Assembly (NCBI GenBank): GCA_948968885.1
Contig: CAREUR010000001.1
Coordinates: 12,263-76,262 of the forward strand
Direction of reading: 5' to 3'
Source of the DNA: an uncultured Eubacteriales bacterium
Lineage (GTDB): Bacteria; Bacillota; Clostridia; Oscillospirales; Acutalibacteraceae
Length of the DNA stretch: 64,000 nucleotides
In this document: positions 25,596 to 34,995 of the stretch, one piece after another
Layout: each line of letters begins with the position of its first letter
Numbering within the stretch: position 1 is the first letter of the stretch
Notes under the pieces: model-generated
Told to the model about the DNA's origin: nothing
What the model saw: only the letters and a program-made list of their open reading frames with translations
Databases searched by the model: none
Program-made: the position numbers and the translations under genes

Positions 25596-25640
25596 ACAAA
25601 AAGAATCCGTAATTAAATTTATTACGGGTTCTTCTTTTTT
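25596..25640. terminator. Bidirectional terminator
   Basis: 11-bp stem 25603-25613 / 25621-25631 (one G-U pair), T run on the + side and A run on the minus side. Shared by the 25104 gene and thrS. Confidence 0.82.
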
Positions 25641-27552
25641 ATATTCTTTTTTCTGCAATTTCTTTTTCTATCATTTTTATGAATTCGGCCAGTTGCATTG
25701 CGCCAAGATCCCCCTCGCTTCTCGACCTTACCGAGACTGTGTTTGTTTCGACTTCCTTATCGCCCACCACCAGCATGTAGGGAACCTTTTTCAGCTGTGC
25801 TTCCCTTATTTTGTAGCCTATCTTTTCGCTCTTTGTGTCCATCGTCGCTTTGATTTTTATCTGTTTTAGCTGCTCTTCAATTTCCAGCGCTTCTTTGTGG
25901 AATCTCTCGCTCAACGGCAGAATTCTAACTTGCTCCGGTGCCAGCCACAGTGGGAATGCTCCTGCGAAGTGCTCTGTCAAAATTCCGATAAATCGCTCTA
26001 TGCTGCCTAAGATTACTCTATGTATCATGACGGGACGGTGTTTTTCGCCATCTTCGCCTACATAAGTAAGGTCAAACCGTTCTGGCATTTGGAAGTCCAG
26101 CTGTATCGTGCCGCACTGCCATGTTCTACCTAAGCAATCCTCCAAATGAAAGTCGATCTTTGGCCCATAGAATGCCCCGTCTCCCTCGTTTATCTTATAC
26201 TCTTTTCCGATGCTATCGAGCGCATTTTTTAGACCCTCTGTGGCCTTCTCCCACTGCTCATCCGTGCCCAGCGAATCCTCCGGCCGCGTGGACAGCTCTA
26301 TGTGATACTTGAACCCGAATGTCGAATAAAATTTGTTGATTAGCCGGATGACGCCCACTATCTCGGACTCGATTTGATCCGGCGTCATGAAGATATGCGC
26401 GTCGTCTTGCGTGAAGCAGCGAACTCTCATCAAACCGTGCAGCGCGCCCGAAAGCTCATGCCGATGCACCAATCCTAGCTCGGCCACTCGCATGGGTAAA
26501 TCGCGGTACGAATGCGGTCTGCTTTTGTACACCAGCATTCCGCCGGGGCAATTCATCGGCTTGATGGCGAACTCCTGCTCGTCGATGACCGTCGTGTACA
26601 TGTTGCTCTTGTAGTACTCCCAGTGCCCCGACCGCAGCCACAGCTCTTTGTTCAGCATCATCGGCGTTTTTATCTCGACGTAGCCGGCCTTGTCGTGCTC
26701 CTCGTGCCAAAAGTCCAGCAGCGCGTTCCGAAGCCGCATTCCGTTTGGGAAAAAGAACGGAAATCCCGGTCCCTCCTCAAACAGATCGAAAAGTTCTAGC
26801 TCTCTGCCGAGCTTTCTGTGATCGCGCTTTTTGGCCTCTTCCATTTTTGTCAAATAAGCCTCTAGCTCGGCCGTTTTGGGGAACGATATGCCATAAACCC
26901 GCTGCAGCATCGGACCTTTTGCATCTCCGCGCCAATACGCGCCCGTGCAACTTAGCAGCTTTATCGCTTTTATCTGCCCAGTCGAGATTAAATGCGGCCC
27001 CGCGCACAGATCCGTGAAGTCTCCCTGCTTGCGAAACACCAAATTCTCGCCCTTGCCAGCGTGCTCCTCGATTAACTCTAGCTTGTATTTTTGGTCCTTA
27101 TTTTTCATTAGCTCGATGGCGTCATCATGCGGCAACTCGAAGCGCTCCACCGGAAGATCTTCCTTTACGATCCTCTTCATCTCCGCCTCGATCTGCTCCA
27201 AGTCCTGCACGTTGAGCGTTCTTGGCAAATCAAAGTCGTAGTAAAATCCGTTGTCGATGGCCGGGCCAATTGCTAGCTTTGCGTCCGGAAAAAGCCGCAG
27301 CACCGCCTGTGCCAGCACATGCGCCGACGTATGCCAATAGACTTTCTTGCAGAAATCGTCGTCCTCGAACCTCAAAATTTCTAGTGTAGAATCCTCTTTT
27401 ATCGGCGTCCGCAAGTCAACGATCTCTCCGTTCAGCTTTGCGGCACACGCTGCCTTATAAATCCCGGCACCAAGCGACTTTGCAACCTGTGCGGGGGTCA
27501 CATTCTCCTCATACTGCTTTACTGCGCCATCCTTTAGCCTAATGTTTATCAT
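25639..27552 (-). CDS. thrS: Threonyl-tRNA synthetase
   Basis: 637 aa, class II synthetase. TGS domain (1 to ~62), editing domain with HTSAHVLAQAVLRLFPDAKLA and CAGPHLISTGQIKA, then the catalytic core with zinc ligands in NCPGGMLVYK and HRHELSGALHGLMRVRCF, and a C-terminal anticodon-binding domain (from about 535). ATG 27552 is preferred; the GTG at 27561 lies inside the ribosome site AAGGTG. The leader from the promoter is only about 60 bases, so no T-box fits, unlike most Bacillota thrS genes. Confidence 0.97.
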   Translation of the reverse strand: MINIRLKDGAVKQYEENVTPAQVAKSLGAGIYKAACAAKLNGEIVDLRTPIKEDSTLEILRFEDDDFCKKVYWHTSAHVLAQAVLRLFPDAKLAIGPAIDNGFYYDFDLPRTLNVQDLEQIEAEMKRIVKEDLPVERFELPHDDAIELMKNKDQKYKLELIEEHAGKGENLVFRKQGDFTDLCAGPHLISTGQIKAIKLLSCTGAYWRGDAKGPMLQRVYGISFPKTAELEAYLTKMEEAKKRDHRKLGRELELFDLFEEGPGFPFFFPNGMRLRNALLDFWHEEHDKAGYVEIKTPMMLNKELWLRSGHWEYYKSNMYTTVIDEQEFAIKPMNCPGGMLVYKSRPHSYRDLPMRVAELGLVHRHELSGALHGLMRVRCFTQDDAHIFMTPDQIESEIVGVIRLINKFYSTFGFKYHIELSTRPEDSLGTDEQWEKATEGLKNALDSIGKEYKINEGDGAFYGPKIDFHLEDCLGRTWQCGTIQLDFQMPERFDLTYVGEDGEKHRPVMIHRVILGSIERFIGILTEHFAGAFPLWLAPEQVRILPLSERFHKEALEIEEQLKQIKIKATMDTKSEKIGYKIREAQLKKVPYMLVVGDKEVETNTVSVRSRSEGDLGAMQLAEFIKMIEKEIAEKRI

Positions 27553-27618
27553 AAAACTCACACCTTTTTTCTTTTAACGAAATTTGCTCGGCTCCCATTT
27601 TGAGCCTTTGCTTTTTCT

Positions 27619-27647
27619 ATGATACCACGATTTGTCCGCAACTTCAA
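27619..27647 (-). promoter_or_regulatory. Promoter for thrS
   Basis: TTGAAG (27647-27642), 17-base spacer, TATCAT (27624-27619). The short leader contains a small hairpin (GGCTC / GAGCC). Confidence 0.6.
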
Positions 27648-27662
27648 CAGTTTATAATTTGC

Positions 27663-27692
27663 TTGACAGCGGCCCGTTTGAAGTAATACAAT
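27663..27692 (+). promoter_or_regulatory. Promoter for rny
   Basis: TTGACA (27663-27668), 18-base spacer, TACAAT (27687-27692), divergent from the thrS promoter 16 bases away. About 240 AT-rich bases of leader follow before rny. Confidence 0.62.
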
Positions 27693-27936
27693 ATTATTTG
27701 AGAATTTATTTGTGAATCTTCTTAATTCTCAAAAATTATAGGTGTATTTTCGATTTTTTATCGCTTTTATATATTTTTTTGTTTTGAAATAAACTTTAAA
27801 GCTTTTCTTTTTAAGGTTATTTTTGTGTTTTGGAAATTTAAAAATATAAACAAACGGCTTTAAATCTGAATTTATCCTATAACCGAAAAACAAATTGATT
27901 CTAAATATTTTAAAAATTTTTAAGGAGGTGCCCCAT

Positions 27937-29472
27937 TTGTTAAATTTTGGACTAATTATACTCTTTGTTATAATTTCCGCTTTTATTACCGCTTTTGTTG
28001 CCTTTAAACTCGGTATTTCGCATAGAAAAAAAGTCGCTGAATCTGCCATTAGCTCGGCCGAACTCGAGGCCAAGAAGATTTTGAGTGAGGCTATTAGTGA
28101 GGCTCAGGTAAAGAAAAACGAGATCGTTATTGAGGGCAAGGACGAGGTACATAAGCTGCGCACCGATGCCGAGAAGGAGATTGCCGAGAAGCGCAAGGAT
28201 ATTCAGCGGCAGGAACGGCGGGTTTTGCAGCGCGAGGAGTCTTTGGACAAAAAAATGGACAATTTGGACGCAAAAAGTGAGGAGCTGAACAAGCAGTCAC
28301 AGTTGGTGGAGGAGCTTAAGCAGCAGCAGTTCGAGGCTTTGGAGAAAATCTCAGGGTTTACTTTGCAGCAAGCGAAAGAATATTTGCTTAAAAGTTTGGA
28401 CGAAGAACTGACGCACGAAAAGTCCGTTAAAATCTTGGAATTCGAGCAGAAGGCCAAAGATGAATCCGAAAAAAAGGCACGAGAAATTATTTCCCTCGCG
28501 ATTCAGAGATGTGCATCCGACCACGTTGCAGAGGCCACCGTTAGTGTCGTACCTTTGCCAAACGACGAAATGAAGGGTCGCATAATTGGCCGAGAGGGCC
28601 GTAACATCCGTGCTATCGAGACTTTGACCGGCGTCGATTTGATTATTGACGACACACCCGAGGCTATCACTATTTCTAGCTTTGACCCGATCCGCCGCGA
28701 AATTGCGCGGGTTGCGCTTGAAAATCTCATTACTGACGGCCGGATTCACCCTGCTAGGATTGAGGAAACTATCGATCGCGCTAAAAAAGAGGTCGACCGG
28801 AGCATCAAGGCCGAGGGCGAGCGTGCAATAATTGAGGCTGGCGTCAATTCGATTCATCCTGAGCTTATCAAGTTGCTTGGTCGGCTTCGCTACCGTACCA
28901 GCTATGGTCAAAACGTTTTAGAGCATTCTTTGGAAGTCGCTCACTTGGCCGGATCTATGGCCTCTGAGCTCGGGCTTGATCCTACTATTGCCCGGCGTGC
29001 TGGCCTTTTGCACGATATCGGTAAGGCCCTTGACCACCAAGTTGAAGGGTCTCATATTGAGATCGGCGTTGATCTTGCTAAGAAGTACCGCGAAAGTGAT
29101 GCCGTCGTTCATGCGATTCAGGCTCACCACGGCGACGTTGAGGCCAAGACTGTTATTGCTTGCCTTGTTCAGGCTGCGGATGCGATTTCTGCTGCTCGTC
29201 CCGGCGCCCGGCGCGAAAATCTTGAGAATTACATTAAGCGTCTTGAAAAGCTGGAGGAAATTGCTTCGTCCTTTAAAGGTGTCGAGCGGTGCTTTGCGAT
29301 TCAAGCCGGCCGTGAGATTCGTATAATGGTCAAGCCCGATGTCATTAATGACGATCAGGCTGCTATTTTGGCTAGAGAGGTTTGCAAGAAAATTGAAAAC
29401 GAACTCGATTACCCTGGTCAAGTCAAGGTTAATATAATCCGTGAAAGCCGCGTCGTTGAGTACGCAAGATAA
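27937..29472 (+). CDS. rny: Ribonuclease Y
   Basis: 511 aa. Membrane-anchored endoribonuclease that starts mRNA decay in Gram-positive bacteria. N-terminal transmembrane helix ([19 protein letters not shown]), long coiled coil (about 30-190), KH domain with [15 protein letters not shown] (about residues 215-229) and an HD domain with [12 protein letters not shown] (about 355-366). The TTG at 27937 lies eight bases after AAGGAGG; an upstream in-frame TTG has no site. A strong terminator follows. Confidence 0.96.
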   Translation: MLNFGLIILFVIISAFITAFVAFKLGISHRKKVAESAISSAELEAKKILSEAISEAQVKKNEIVIEGKDEVHKLRTDAEKEIAEKRKDIQRQERRVLQREESLDKKMDNLDAKSEELNKQSQLVEELKQQQFEALEKISGFTLQQAKEYLLKSLDEELTHEKSVKILEFEQKAKDESEKKAREIISLAIQRCASDHVAEATVSVVPLPNDEMKGRIIGREGRNIRAIETLTGVDLIIDDTPEAITISSFDPIRREIARVALENLITDGRIHPARIEETIDRAKKEVDRSIKAEGERAIIEAGVNSIHPELIKLLGRLRYRTSYGQNVLEHSLEVAHLAGSMASELGLDPTIARRAGLLHDIGKALDHQVEGSHIEIGVDLAKKYRESDAVVHAIQAHHGDVEAKTVIACLVQAADAISAARPGARRENLENYIKRLEKLEEIASSFKGVERCFAIQAGREIRIMVKPDVINDDQAAILAREVCKKIENELDYPGQVKVNIIRESRVVEYAR

Positions 29473-29493
29473 TATAAATTAAGATAAAAACAG

Positions 29494-29531
29494 CCGGTAT
29501 CCAATTATTCTGGTTTGGATACCGGTTTTTT
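29494..29531 (+). terminator. Terminator after rny
   Basis: Perfect 11-bp stem 29494-29504 / 29515-29525 and a T6 tail. Confidence 0.88.
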
Positions 29532-29546
29532 ATATTTAATTAATTT

Positions 29547-30332
29547 TTACTTTACGCAGTTACTATCTTTAAACTTATAACCATCGATACAAATTTTATC
29601 TGCTGGGCATGTATCTTTAACATCGATACAAATTTCATCTGCTGGGCATGTATCATCGTTGTTGCCTTTTTCTTGCGCTGCCGCTGCGCCTCTAAGTCTT
29701 AAACTTTTTAATAAACAGTCCCACGCACCATTTGTTTTACTTGCGGGGCAGACATTTTCATAGAATTTATTCATTTGATCTATAATATAATAACCTGATA
29801 CTGTATCTTTCGTTTCACTCAAAAGATTATTAATTTTTTCAATAACCTCTTTTACTTTTGGGTTTTTAATATTATAGCCTGATACTATGCCTTTCATTTT
29901 ACTCAAAAAAATCTTAATTTCTTCAACAAGCTTTTTTACTTTAGGGTTATTACTTAAGGCTGGATTCGTTGTCAAATAAATAACTATGTAACCCAAAAAG
30001 GCAATACATGCAGCTAAAGAAAATACTTTAACCACAGTCCAAACTTTTGACAATTTATTACCTTTTTTCTCTTCTTTTGGCGAATTTTCATTAAAATCGC
30101 AACTATAATTGTCTAAAGCTATATTAAAATCGTAATATTCTTTATTATAATTATCATCTGAATCTAGATTAGAATCGTAATATTCTTCTTCTTCACTATA
30201 ATCATCATCTGAATCTAGATTATTGTAATGTTGTTCATCCTCAGGCATAGCAGCTGCTACATTCCCGCTACCTAAAAATGTAAAATTGTATGCCATTAAT
30301 ACGGCAAGCGCCATTGACAAAAATTTTTTCAT
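29547..30332 (-). CDS. Repeat-rich secreted/membrane protein of unknown function, AT-rich
   Basis: 261 aa. Signal peptide (MKKFLSMALAVLMAYNFTFL, likely cleaved after VAAA, about residue 29). Next is an acidic Asp/Glu/Tyr region with two copies of a LDSDD-YYD unit (about 38-75), then a transmembrane helix (about 103-123). Two 28-residue helical repeats follow, starting at NPKVKKLVEEIK and NPKVKEVIEKIN, and the C-terminus has two 13-residue repeats DTCPADxICID. ATG 30332 follows AAAAGGAG; the frame to 30380 lacks one. Its codons are strongly A/T-biased. Four Cys in the last repeats may form disulfides. No family recognised. Confidence 0.72.
   Translation of the reverse strand: MKKFLSMALAVLMAYNFTFLGSGNVAAAMPEDEQHYNNLDSDDDYSEEEEYYDSNLDSDDNYNKEYYDFNIALDNYSCDFNENSPKEEKKGNKLSKVWTVVKVFSLAACIAFLGYIVIYLTTNPALSNNPKVKKLVEEIKIFLSKMKGIVSGYNIKNPKVKEVIEKINNLLSETKDTVSGYYIIDQMNKFYENVCPASKTNGAWDCLLKSLRLRGAAAAQEKGNNDDTCPADEICIDVKDTCPADKICIDGYKFKDSNCVK
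29582..29654 (-). repeat. Two 34-bp direct repeats, period 39 bp
   Basis: 29582-29615 and 29621-29654 differ at one base. They encode the CPAD-ICID repeats at the C-terminus of the secreted protein. Confidence 0.9.
29794..29961 (-). repeat. Two diverged 84-bp repeats
   Basis: CCTGATACT blocks start at 29794 and 29878, an 84-base period equal to the 28-residue helical repeat of the same gene. The copies have several differences. Confidence 0.7.
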
Positions 30333-30448
30333 AAAATAAAAACTCCTTTTAATAAATTTTAATTTTTTACAACCATCCATTAATGTGCTTTTCGTACAAA
30401 AACCTTCCCTTTGCTAAACTGACCTCTCCTTTCTTTTAATTGTTTTAC

Positions 30449-30477
30449 ATTATACCATACCAAAATTATTTTGTAAA
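30449..30477 (-). promoter_or_regulatory. Promoter for the repeat-rich secreted protein
   Basis: TTTACA (30477-30472), 17-base spacer, TATAAT (30454-30449), leaving a leader of about 110 bases. This strong promoter also lies just downstream of comFC. Confidence 0.72.
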
Positions 30478-30536
30478 CAGTTTGAAATCAATTTGTTGAA
30501 TTTTGTATAATTTGTATATTGTATTCGTGTATTTTT

Positions 30537-31214
30537 CTATTTTTTGTCGATTATTTTGGGCCTGTTCTCTACGTTTGCAATTGTCACCCCTATCACAGTT
30601 TTGGCGCCGGATTTCAAGATCACATCCGCGCATTCTGCCATTGTGTTGCCCGTTGTCAGGATGTCGTCGCAAATTACGATGGTTTTGTCCTTTACGGCCG
30701 CGCTGTCTATGATCGCGTAAACATCCTTCACGTTCTCAATTCGCTCCTGCTGGCTAAGTTCGTGCTGAGTTTTATTCCGTTTGACTTTTTTCAGCGTCTC
30801 CGCGTAAGGAATGCCAGTCAGCCAGCTTACTTCTCTGGCAAAAATCTCCGCCTGGTTGAACCCGCGCTCTCGTTTTCTGGCCTTGTGCAGCGGGACGCTC
30901 GTTATAAAGTCCACTTTTGCGATGTCAAAGCTCTCGGCCAAAACGTTGGTCACATATTTGCCAAACGGAACCGCAAAATTTTTGGCTCCGTTGAATTTAT
31001 AATCGTGTATCGCTCCGCGGATCGGCTCCACATAGGCAAACGGCGCCACACATTCGAATCTACGCCCGGTCCGCGTTGTTAACGTACATTTTATCGACTT
31101 TCGGTTTATCTTTTTCTCGCAGTCTCGGCACACAACCTCATCTGCAGAGATTATCCCTTTGCAAAACGGGCACCGTGCGGGGAAAAATACGGACAAAATT
31201 TTTCTAAAGTTCAT
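30537..31214 (-). CDS. comFC: ComF-family phosphoribosyltransferase-like protein
   Basis: 225 aa. N-terminal zinc ribbon with CPFC (about residues 15-18) and CRDC (about 29-32), then a PRTase domain with VPLHKARKRERGFNQA and the PRPP loop VICDDILTTGNTM (about 178-190). ComFC relatives take part in DNA uptake and purine-type phosphoribosyl chemistry. The ATG overlaps the recD2 stop by four bases (ATGA), so the two are coupled. Confidence 0.9.
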   Translation of the reverse strand: MNFRKILSVFFPARCPFCKGIISADEVVCRDCEKKINRKSIKCTLTTRTGRRFECVAPFAYVEPIRGAIHDYKFNGAKNFAVPFGKYVTNVLAESFDIAKVDFITSVPLHKARKRERGFNQAEIFAREVSWLTGIPYAETLKKVKRNKTQHELSQQERIENVKDVYAIIDSAAVKDKTIVICDDILTTGNTMAECADVILKSGAKTVIGVTIANVENRPKIIDKK

Positions 31215-33439
31215 TCCGTCGCCCCCTCACAGCCTTTTACCAAAAAATTCTTCAGCCCCGAAAATCGCCTTGTTTTCTTGTTGTTTTCGACCATCTTCCT
31301 CACCGTCCAGTCGTTTCCCACCAGTACAATCATCGACCTAGCCCGTGTTACCGCCGTGTACAGCAAATTCCTGTAATACAACTGCGGCGCGCCGAAGTAC
31401 ATCGGCATCACGACCGCCTCAAACTCGCTGCCCTGGCTCTTGTGCACGGTTATGGCGTAGGCTAAGTCCAGGTCCTTTGCGCTTTCTAGGTCATATTTAG
31501 CATACTTATCGTCAAACTGCACGATTAGCACGCCCTCTGCCTTGTCGATGTTCAAAAGAATCCCGATATCGCCGTTAAAGACGCCCTCGCCGCCGGTGCC
31601 ATCCTCGCGTGCAAACATTATATCGTAATTATTTTTTATCTGCATCACCTTGTCGCCCTCGCGAAAGACCGTCCCGTTTATGTTGATCTCTTTTTTTGCC
31701 GTGCTGGCGCCATTTATAGCCTCTTGCATGGCCTTATTTATCTGCACAGTGCCAAGCGGACCCTTTTTGCCCGGCGCAATCACCTGTATGTCGAACAGCG
31801 AGGAGTACCCGTATGTCTCCGGCAGCCGCCTGGTGCACAAATCCCTAATCGTGTCGCTGATTGTCTGCTGATCATTCACCCTCATGAAGAAGAAATCGTT
31901 ATCTCTTACCGACAGCTCAGGCATCTCACCGTTTACAATTCTGTGCGCGTTCGTTACAATCAGGCTTTTCTGCGACTGCCTAAAAATTTCCTTTAGCTCC
32001 ACGGTGGCGATTACCCCCGATTTTATCAGGTCCGAGAGCACATTTCCCGCTCCCACCGAGGGCAGCTGGTCGCAGTCCCCAACCATGATGAGCCTGCACC
32101 CCAGCGGCAACGCCCTCAGCACGCCTTCAAACAGCGCGGCATCCACCATCGACAGCTCATCCAAAATCAGCGCGTCGCAATCCAGCAAGTTCTTCTCATT
32201 CCGCTTAAACACCTGCTTGTCGTCCGCGTCCCACTGCACCTCTAGCAGCCTGTGGATAGTCTTGGCCTCCTTGCCTGTCACCGCTGCCATCCTTTGTACC
32301 GCTCTGCCGGTGGGCGCCGCCAGACTGACTTTTTCTCCGTTCTTTTCGAGGATATTTATGATCGCATTAAGAGTCGTGGTTTTGCCCGTGCCCGGACCAC
32401 CCGTCAAAATCAGTAATCCTTCTTCTAGCGCTTGCTTTATCGCCGTTCTTTGGAGCTTTGCATAACTTATTTTGTGCTCCCTTTCGATGGCTTCTATGAA
32501 TTCGTCCGCTCCCAGGATTTTCTTTGGCGGAAATTTCAACATCATCAGCAGCCGCCCCGCCGAGTACACCTCGATTTGATGCATTTTGCTTGTAAAGATG
32601 AATTCCCTTTCGCCCATGATATCCCGCTGCAACGTGCCCTCTTGCACCAGCTCCTCCAGCACTCTGTCGGCCTTTTCTAGCTCTATGTTCAAAAAATTCG
32701 CCGCCGCTTCGAGCAATTTGTCCTTTGGCAAGCATGTGTGTCCGTTATTCATATTATGCTGCAGGATGTAAACCGTCCCTGCGCGGATTCGGCAGTCGTC
32801 CTCTTGCGGCAGTTGCAGCGCGTACGCCAATTTATCGGCCCTTTCAAAGCTTACCCCCAGCGGCTCCTCGCACAGCAGATACGGATTCTCGTTGATGCGC
32901 TCGGCGGCCTCCTGGCCGTACTGCTTGTATATTTTTATGGCCTCCTCCAGCGTTATGCCGTACTTCCCGAGGTATATCATCAGCTCTCTTACGCAAAACA
33001 GCTTGTTGAATTCATCCGAGATTTTTTGCGCCTTCTCTTGCGTGATTCCTCGTATTTTGGTCAGCTCCTGCGGCGTTTTTTCGATTACTTCAAGCGTTTT
33101 TTCACCAAATTTCTCCACCAACTTACTCGCGATCCCCGGTCCTACGCCCTTTATCGCGCCAGAAGACAGATACTTCAAGATTGCTGCGGTTGTGGTCGGC
33201 ATCGAGCGCTCGCATAATTCCACCACAAACTGCTCTCCAAACGTTGGGTGACTCTTGAAATTGCCCAGCAGCCTCACGTTTTCTCCCACGCCAACATACG
33301 GCAACGTCCCCACGGCGGTCAGCTGCTCGCCCTCCACGCTCAGTTCTATCACGCTATAGCCGTTCTGCTCGTTCCGGAACACGATCCGCTCCACCGCGCC
33401 CCTCACTTCGTACAGCGTTTTCGTCTCGCCCTGCGTCAT
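31211..33439 (-). CDS. recD2: RecD2-type ATP-dependent DNA helicase
   Basis: 742 aa, the usual length for the RecBC-independent RecD2 helicases. N-terminal OB-like segment and helix-hairpin-helix region (GAIKGVGPGIASKLVEKFG, about residues 80-98). SF1 motor with Walker A GGPGTGKTTT (about 346-355), DELSMVD (Walker B), GDCDQLPSVGAGNVL, and the late motif TVHKSQGSEFE. ATG 33439 follows AAAAGGAG; a start at 33463 would lie upstream of that site. Operon with comFC. Confidence 0.95.
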   Translation of the reverse strand: MTQGETKTLYEVRGAVERIVFRNEQNGYSVIELSVEGEQLTAVGTLPYVGVGENVRLLGNFKSHPTFGEQFVVELCERSMPTTTAAILKYLSSGAIKGVGPGIASKLVEKFGEKTLEVIEKTPQELTKIRGITQEKAQKISDEFNKLFCVRELMIYLGKYGITLEEAIKIYKQYGQEAAERINENPYLLCEEPLGVSFERADKLAYALQLPQEDDCRIRAGTVYILQHNMNNGHTCLPKDKLLEAAANFLNIELEKADRVLEELVQEGTLQRDIMGEREFIFTSKMHQIEVYSAGRLLMMLKFPPKKILGADEFIEAIEREHKISYAKLQRTAIKQALEEGLLILTGGPGTGKTTTLNAIINILEKNGEKVSLAAPTGRAVQRMAAVTGKEAKTIHRLLEVQWDADDKQVFKRNEKNLLDCDALILDELSMVDAALFEGVLRALPLGCRLIMVGDCDQLPSVGAGNVLSDLIKSGVIATVELKEIFRQSQKSLIVTNAHRIVNGEMPELSVRDNDFFFMRVNDQQTISDTIRDLCTRRLPETYGYSSLFDIQVIAPGKKGPLGTVQINKAMQEAINGASTAKKEININGTVFREGDKVMQIKNNYDIMFAREDGTGGEGVFNGDIGILLNIDKAEGVLIVQFDDKYAKYDLESAKDLDLAYAITVHKSQGSEFEAVVMPMYFGAPQLYYRNLLYTAVTRARSMIVLVGNDWTVRKMVENNKKTRRFSGLKNFLVKGCEGATE

Positions 33440-33469
33440 CTTTAACTCCTTTTTTACCTGCAATCGGCT

Positions 33470-34129
33470 TCACGCCGCGCCGTTATTGAACTTGACAAAC
33501 TTATTTATAAGCTTACAAAACATCTGGATGGTTGGCCCACCCAGCAGTGCGGGGAATCCCGTTGCTGCGCCAACCTCGCCGCCCAGCAAAAAGCCTATCA
33601 CCAGCGCGGCTATGTCCAGCGCCGCCCGTATGAACCTATACTCCTTGCCGGTTCTGTCCCGCAGCAGCATCGCAAAGCCCGTCCATGTGTCCTGCCCGAT
33701 GTCCACTGTGATGAAGAGCGCCGTCCCAAAAAACAAGGACGCGCACGCCGCCAAAACCGCGACGCTTCTAAAGAGTAGTCCGCCCGCCGCGGCATTTAGC
33801 GCAGAATACGTGGCGACTCCTAGGTTAACGAAAAATCCCAGCGGCAGAACGTTGATGAGCGTGCCGATGTTTATGTACTTTCTGCCAAAAATCAGGACGA
33901 CAACGAGCAGCGTATAGGCCGTGGCATTGACCGCCGCGCCCATGCTGATGCCGAAAAATTTATGCAGACCGTCCGAAAGCACCGAAATTGGGTCGTTTCC
34001 CAGCCCGGCGCAAGAGTTCAGCCCAATGCCCATACCGATTAGCACGTCTCCAAAAAAGGCTAGTATCATTTTTTTGATCAAAACTGGCTTCGGCTGCCTA
34101 AATACCGAGAAATCGAACCTCGACGTCAT
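33470..34129 (-). CDS. YczE/YyaS-type integral membrane protein
   Basis: 219 aa, about five transmembrane helices. The pattern FFGDVLIGMGIGLNSCAGLGNDPISVLSDGL (about residues 29-59, only partly diagnostic here) and INIGTLINVLPLGFFVNLG match the COG2364 family (YczE in Bacillus, implicated in lipopeptide production regulation). No transport substrate is known. Own promoter 45-70 bases upstream; ends 30 bases before recD2, so it probably leads the recD2-comFC transcript. Confidence 0.85.
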   Translation of the reverse strand: MTSRFDFSVFRQPKPVLIKKMILAFFGDVLIGMGIGLNSCAGLGNDPISVLSDGLHKFFGISMGAAVNATAYTLLVVVLIFGRKYINIGTLINVLPLGFFVNLGVATYSALNAAAGGLLFRSVAVLAACASLFFGTALFITVDIGQDTWTGFAMLLRDRTGKEYRFIRAALDIAALVIGFLLGGEVGAATGFPALLGGPTIQMFCKLINKFVKFNNGAA

Positions 34130-34173
34130 GCTCGCGCCCCCATTTCGCGTTGTTTTTCAACGCACTAATACTA

Positions 34174-34202
34174 ATTATAATACATTAATCGCCGCTCGTA
34201 AA
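34174..34202 (-). promoter_or_regulatory. Promoter for yczE-like, recD2, comFC
   Basis: TTTACG (34202-34197), 17-base spacer, TATAAT (34179-34174). Confidence 0.7.
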
Positions 34203-34223
34203 GGCACTTTCGCCCGCGACGCT

Positions 34224-34285
34224 ACAAAAAAACTTGCACACGCTCCCCTCAAAGTTTGGCTAAAAACCGGGGCGCATCGCAAGTT
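34224..34285 (-). terminator. Terminator of the V-type ATPase operon
   Basis: AACTTGC (34231-34237) pairs with GCAAGTT (34279-34285), with a bulged GC-rich inner stem, followed by a T7 run on the minus strand. Its loop is long. Confidence 0.6.
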
Positions 34286-34308
34286 GTCTCACTTTAAATC
34301 CACCAAAA

Positions 34309-34920
34309 TCAAGCTTTTTTCTTTTTTATCACTTTGAGCCTCGAGAACTCCTCGCGGTCCTTCTCCTCCAGAGCGTCGGTTATAAACTTAATAGACCTCT
34401 CAAACCGCGGTATAACTATGTTTTTGAGCGCATTTGCTCTTTTTTGCGTCTTCCCAATGGCGTCCGCTAACCGATACACGCTATTTTCGATTTCGGACAA
34501 ATCCGCGCTCAGCTTTTTCACATTCAAGAAGCTTCGATACGCCTCGTCCAGCATGGAATTCGAATTGTAAAGGCCAAACGGCAGCTTGCGGCTCTGATCC
34601 TCGCTAAACGAAACGATGGGGATCTCGACCCCCATGACACTCCGGTACGAAATCTTGAGGCTATCATCAATCGGCACCGTGCCGGCGATCTCCTCAATCA
34701 TGCCCAGCGTAATGTTGGCTTTCTGCAGCGCTGCATACGCTTTTGCGTACGTTGTGTCGATTCGCTTCTGAATCTTCGACGCATGCTTGATAAGCAGCAT
34801 CATTTCGCGGATTAAGATGTTTCTTTTTTTGTCCATCAGCTCAAATCCGCCCTTTGCCAGCTCATAAGACTTCTTCATCGCGATCAGGTTGCCCTTTGTT
34901 GGCACTACCGACATGTTCAC
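34309..34920 (-). CDS. ntpD: V-type ATP synthase subunit D
   Basis: 203 aa, full length. Central rotor shaft; two long helices forming a coiled coil. N-terminal VPTKGNLIAMKKSYELAKGGFELMDKKR (about 6-33) is the family signature. GTG 34920 (or ATG 34914) after GGGGGTGA. Last gene of the nine-gene operon. Confidence 0.93.
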   Translation of the reverse strand: MNMSVVPTKGNLIAMKKSYELAKGGFELMDKKRNILIREMMLLIKHASKIQKRIDTTYAKAYAALQKANITLGMIEEIAGTVPIDDSLKISYRSVMGVEIPIVSFSEDQSRKLPFGLYNSNSMLDEAYRSFLNVKKLSADLSEIENSVYRLADAIGKTQKRANALKNIVIPRFERSIKFITDALEEKDREEFSRLKVIKKKKA

Positions 34921-34995
34921 TCGAATTCACCCCCGTTTTGGTTGCGTCAAACGCCCAAATTTCGCTATTCTGCCTCGCTATTTTCTTTTTCAGAA

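Noticed and set aside
27562..27930. T-box leader for thrS
   Set aside because: No long structured leader fits between the likely promoter and the start; no T-box pattern recognised.
28351..28911. 186-codon minus-strand frame in rny
   Set aside because: Shadow of RNase Y; no start site or domain.
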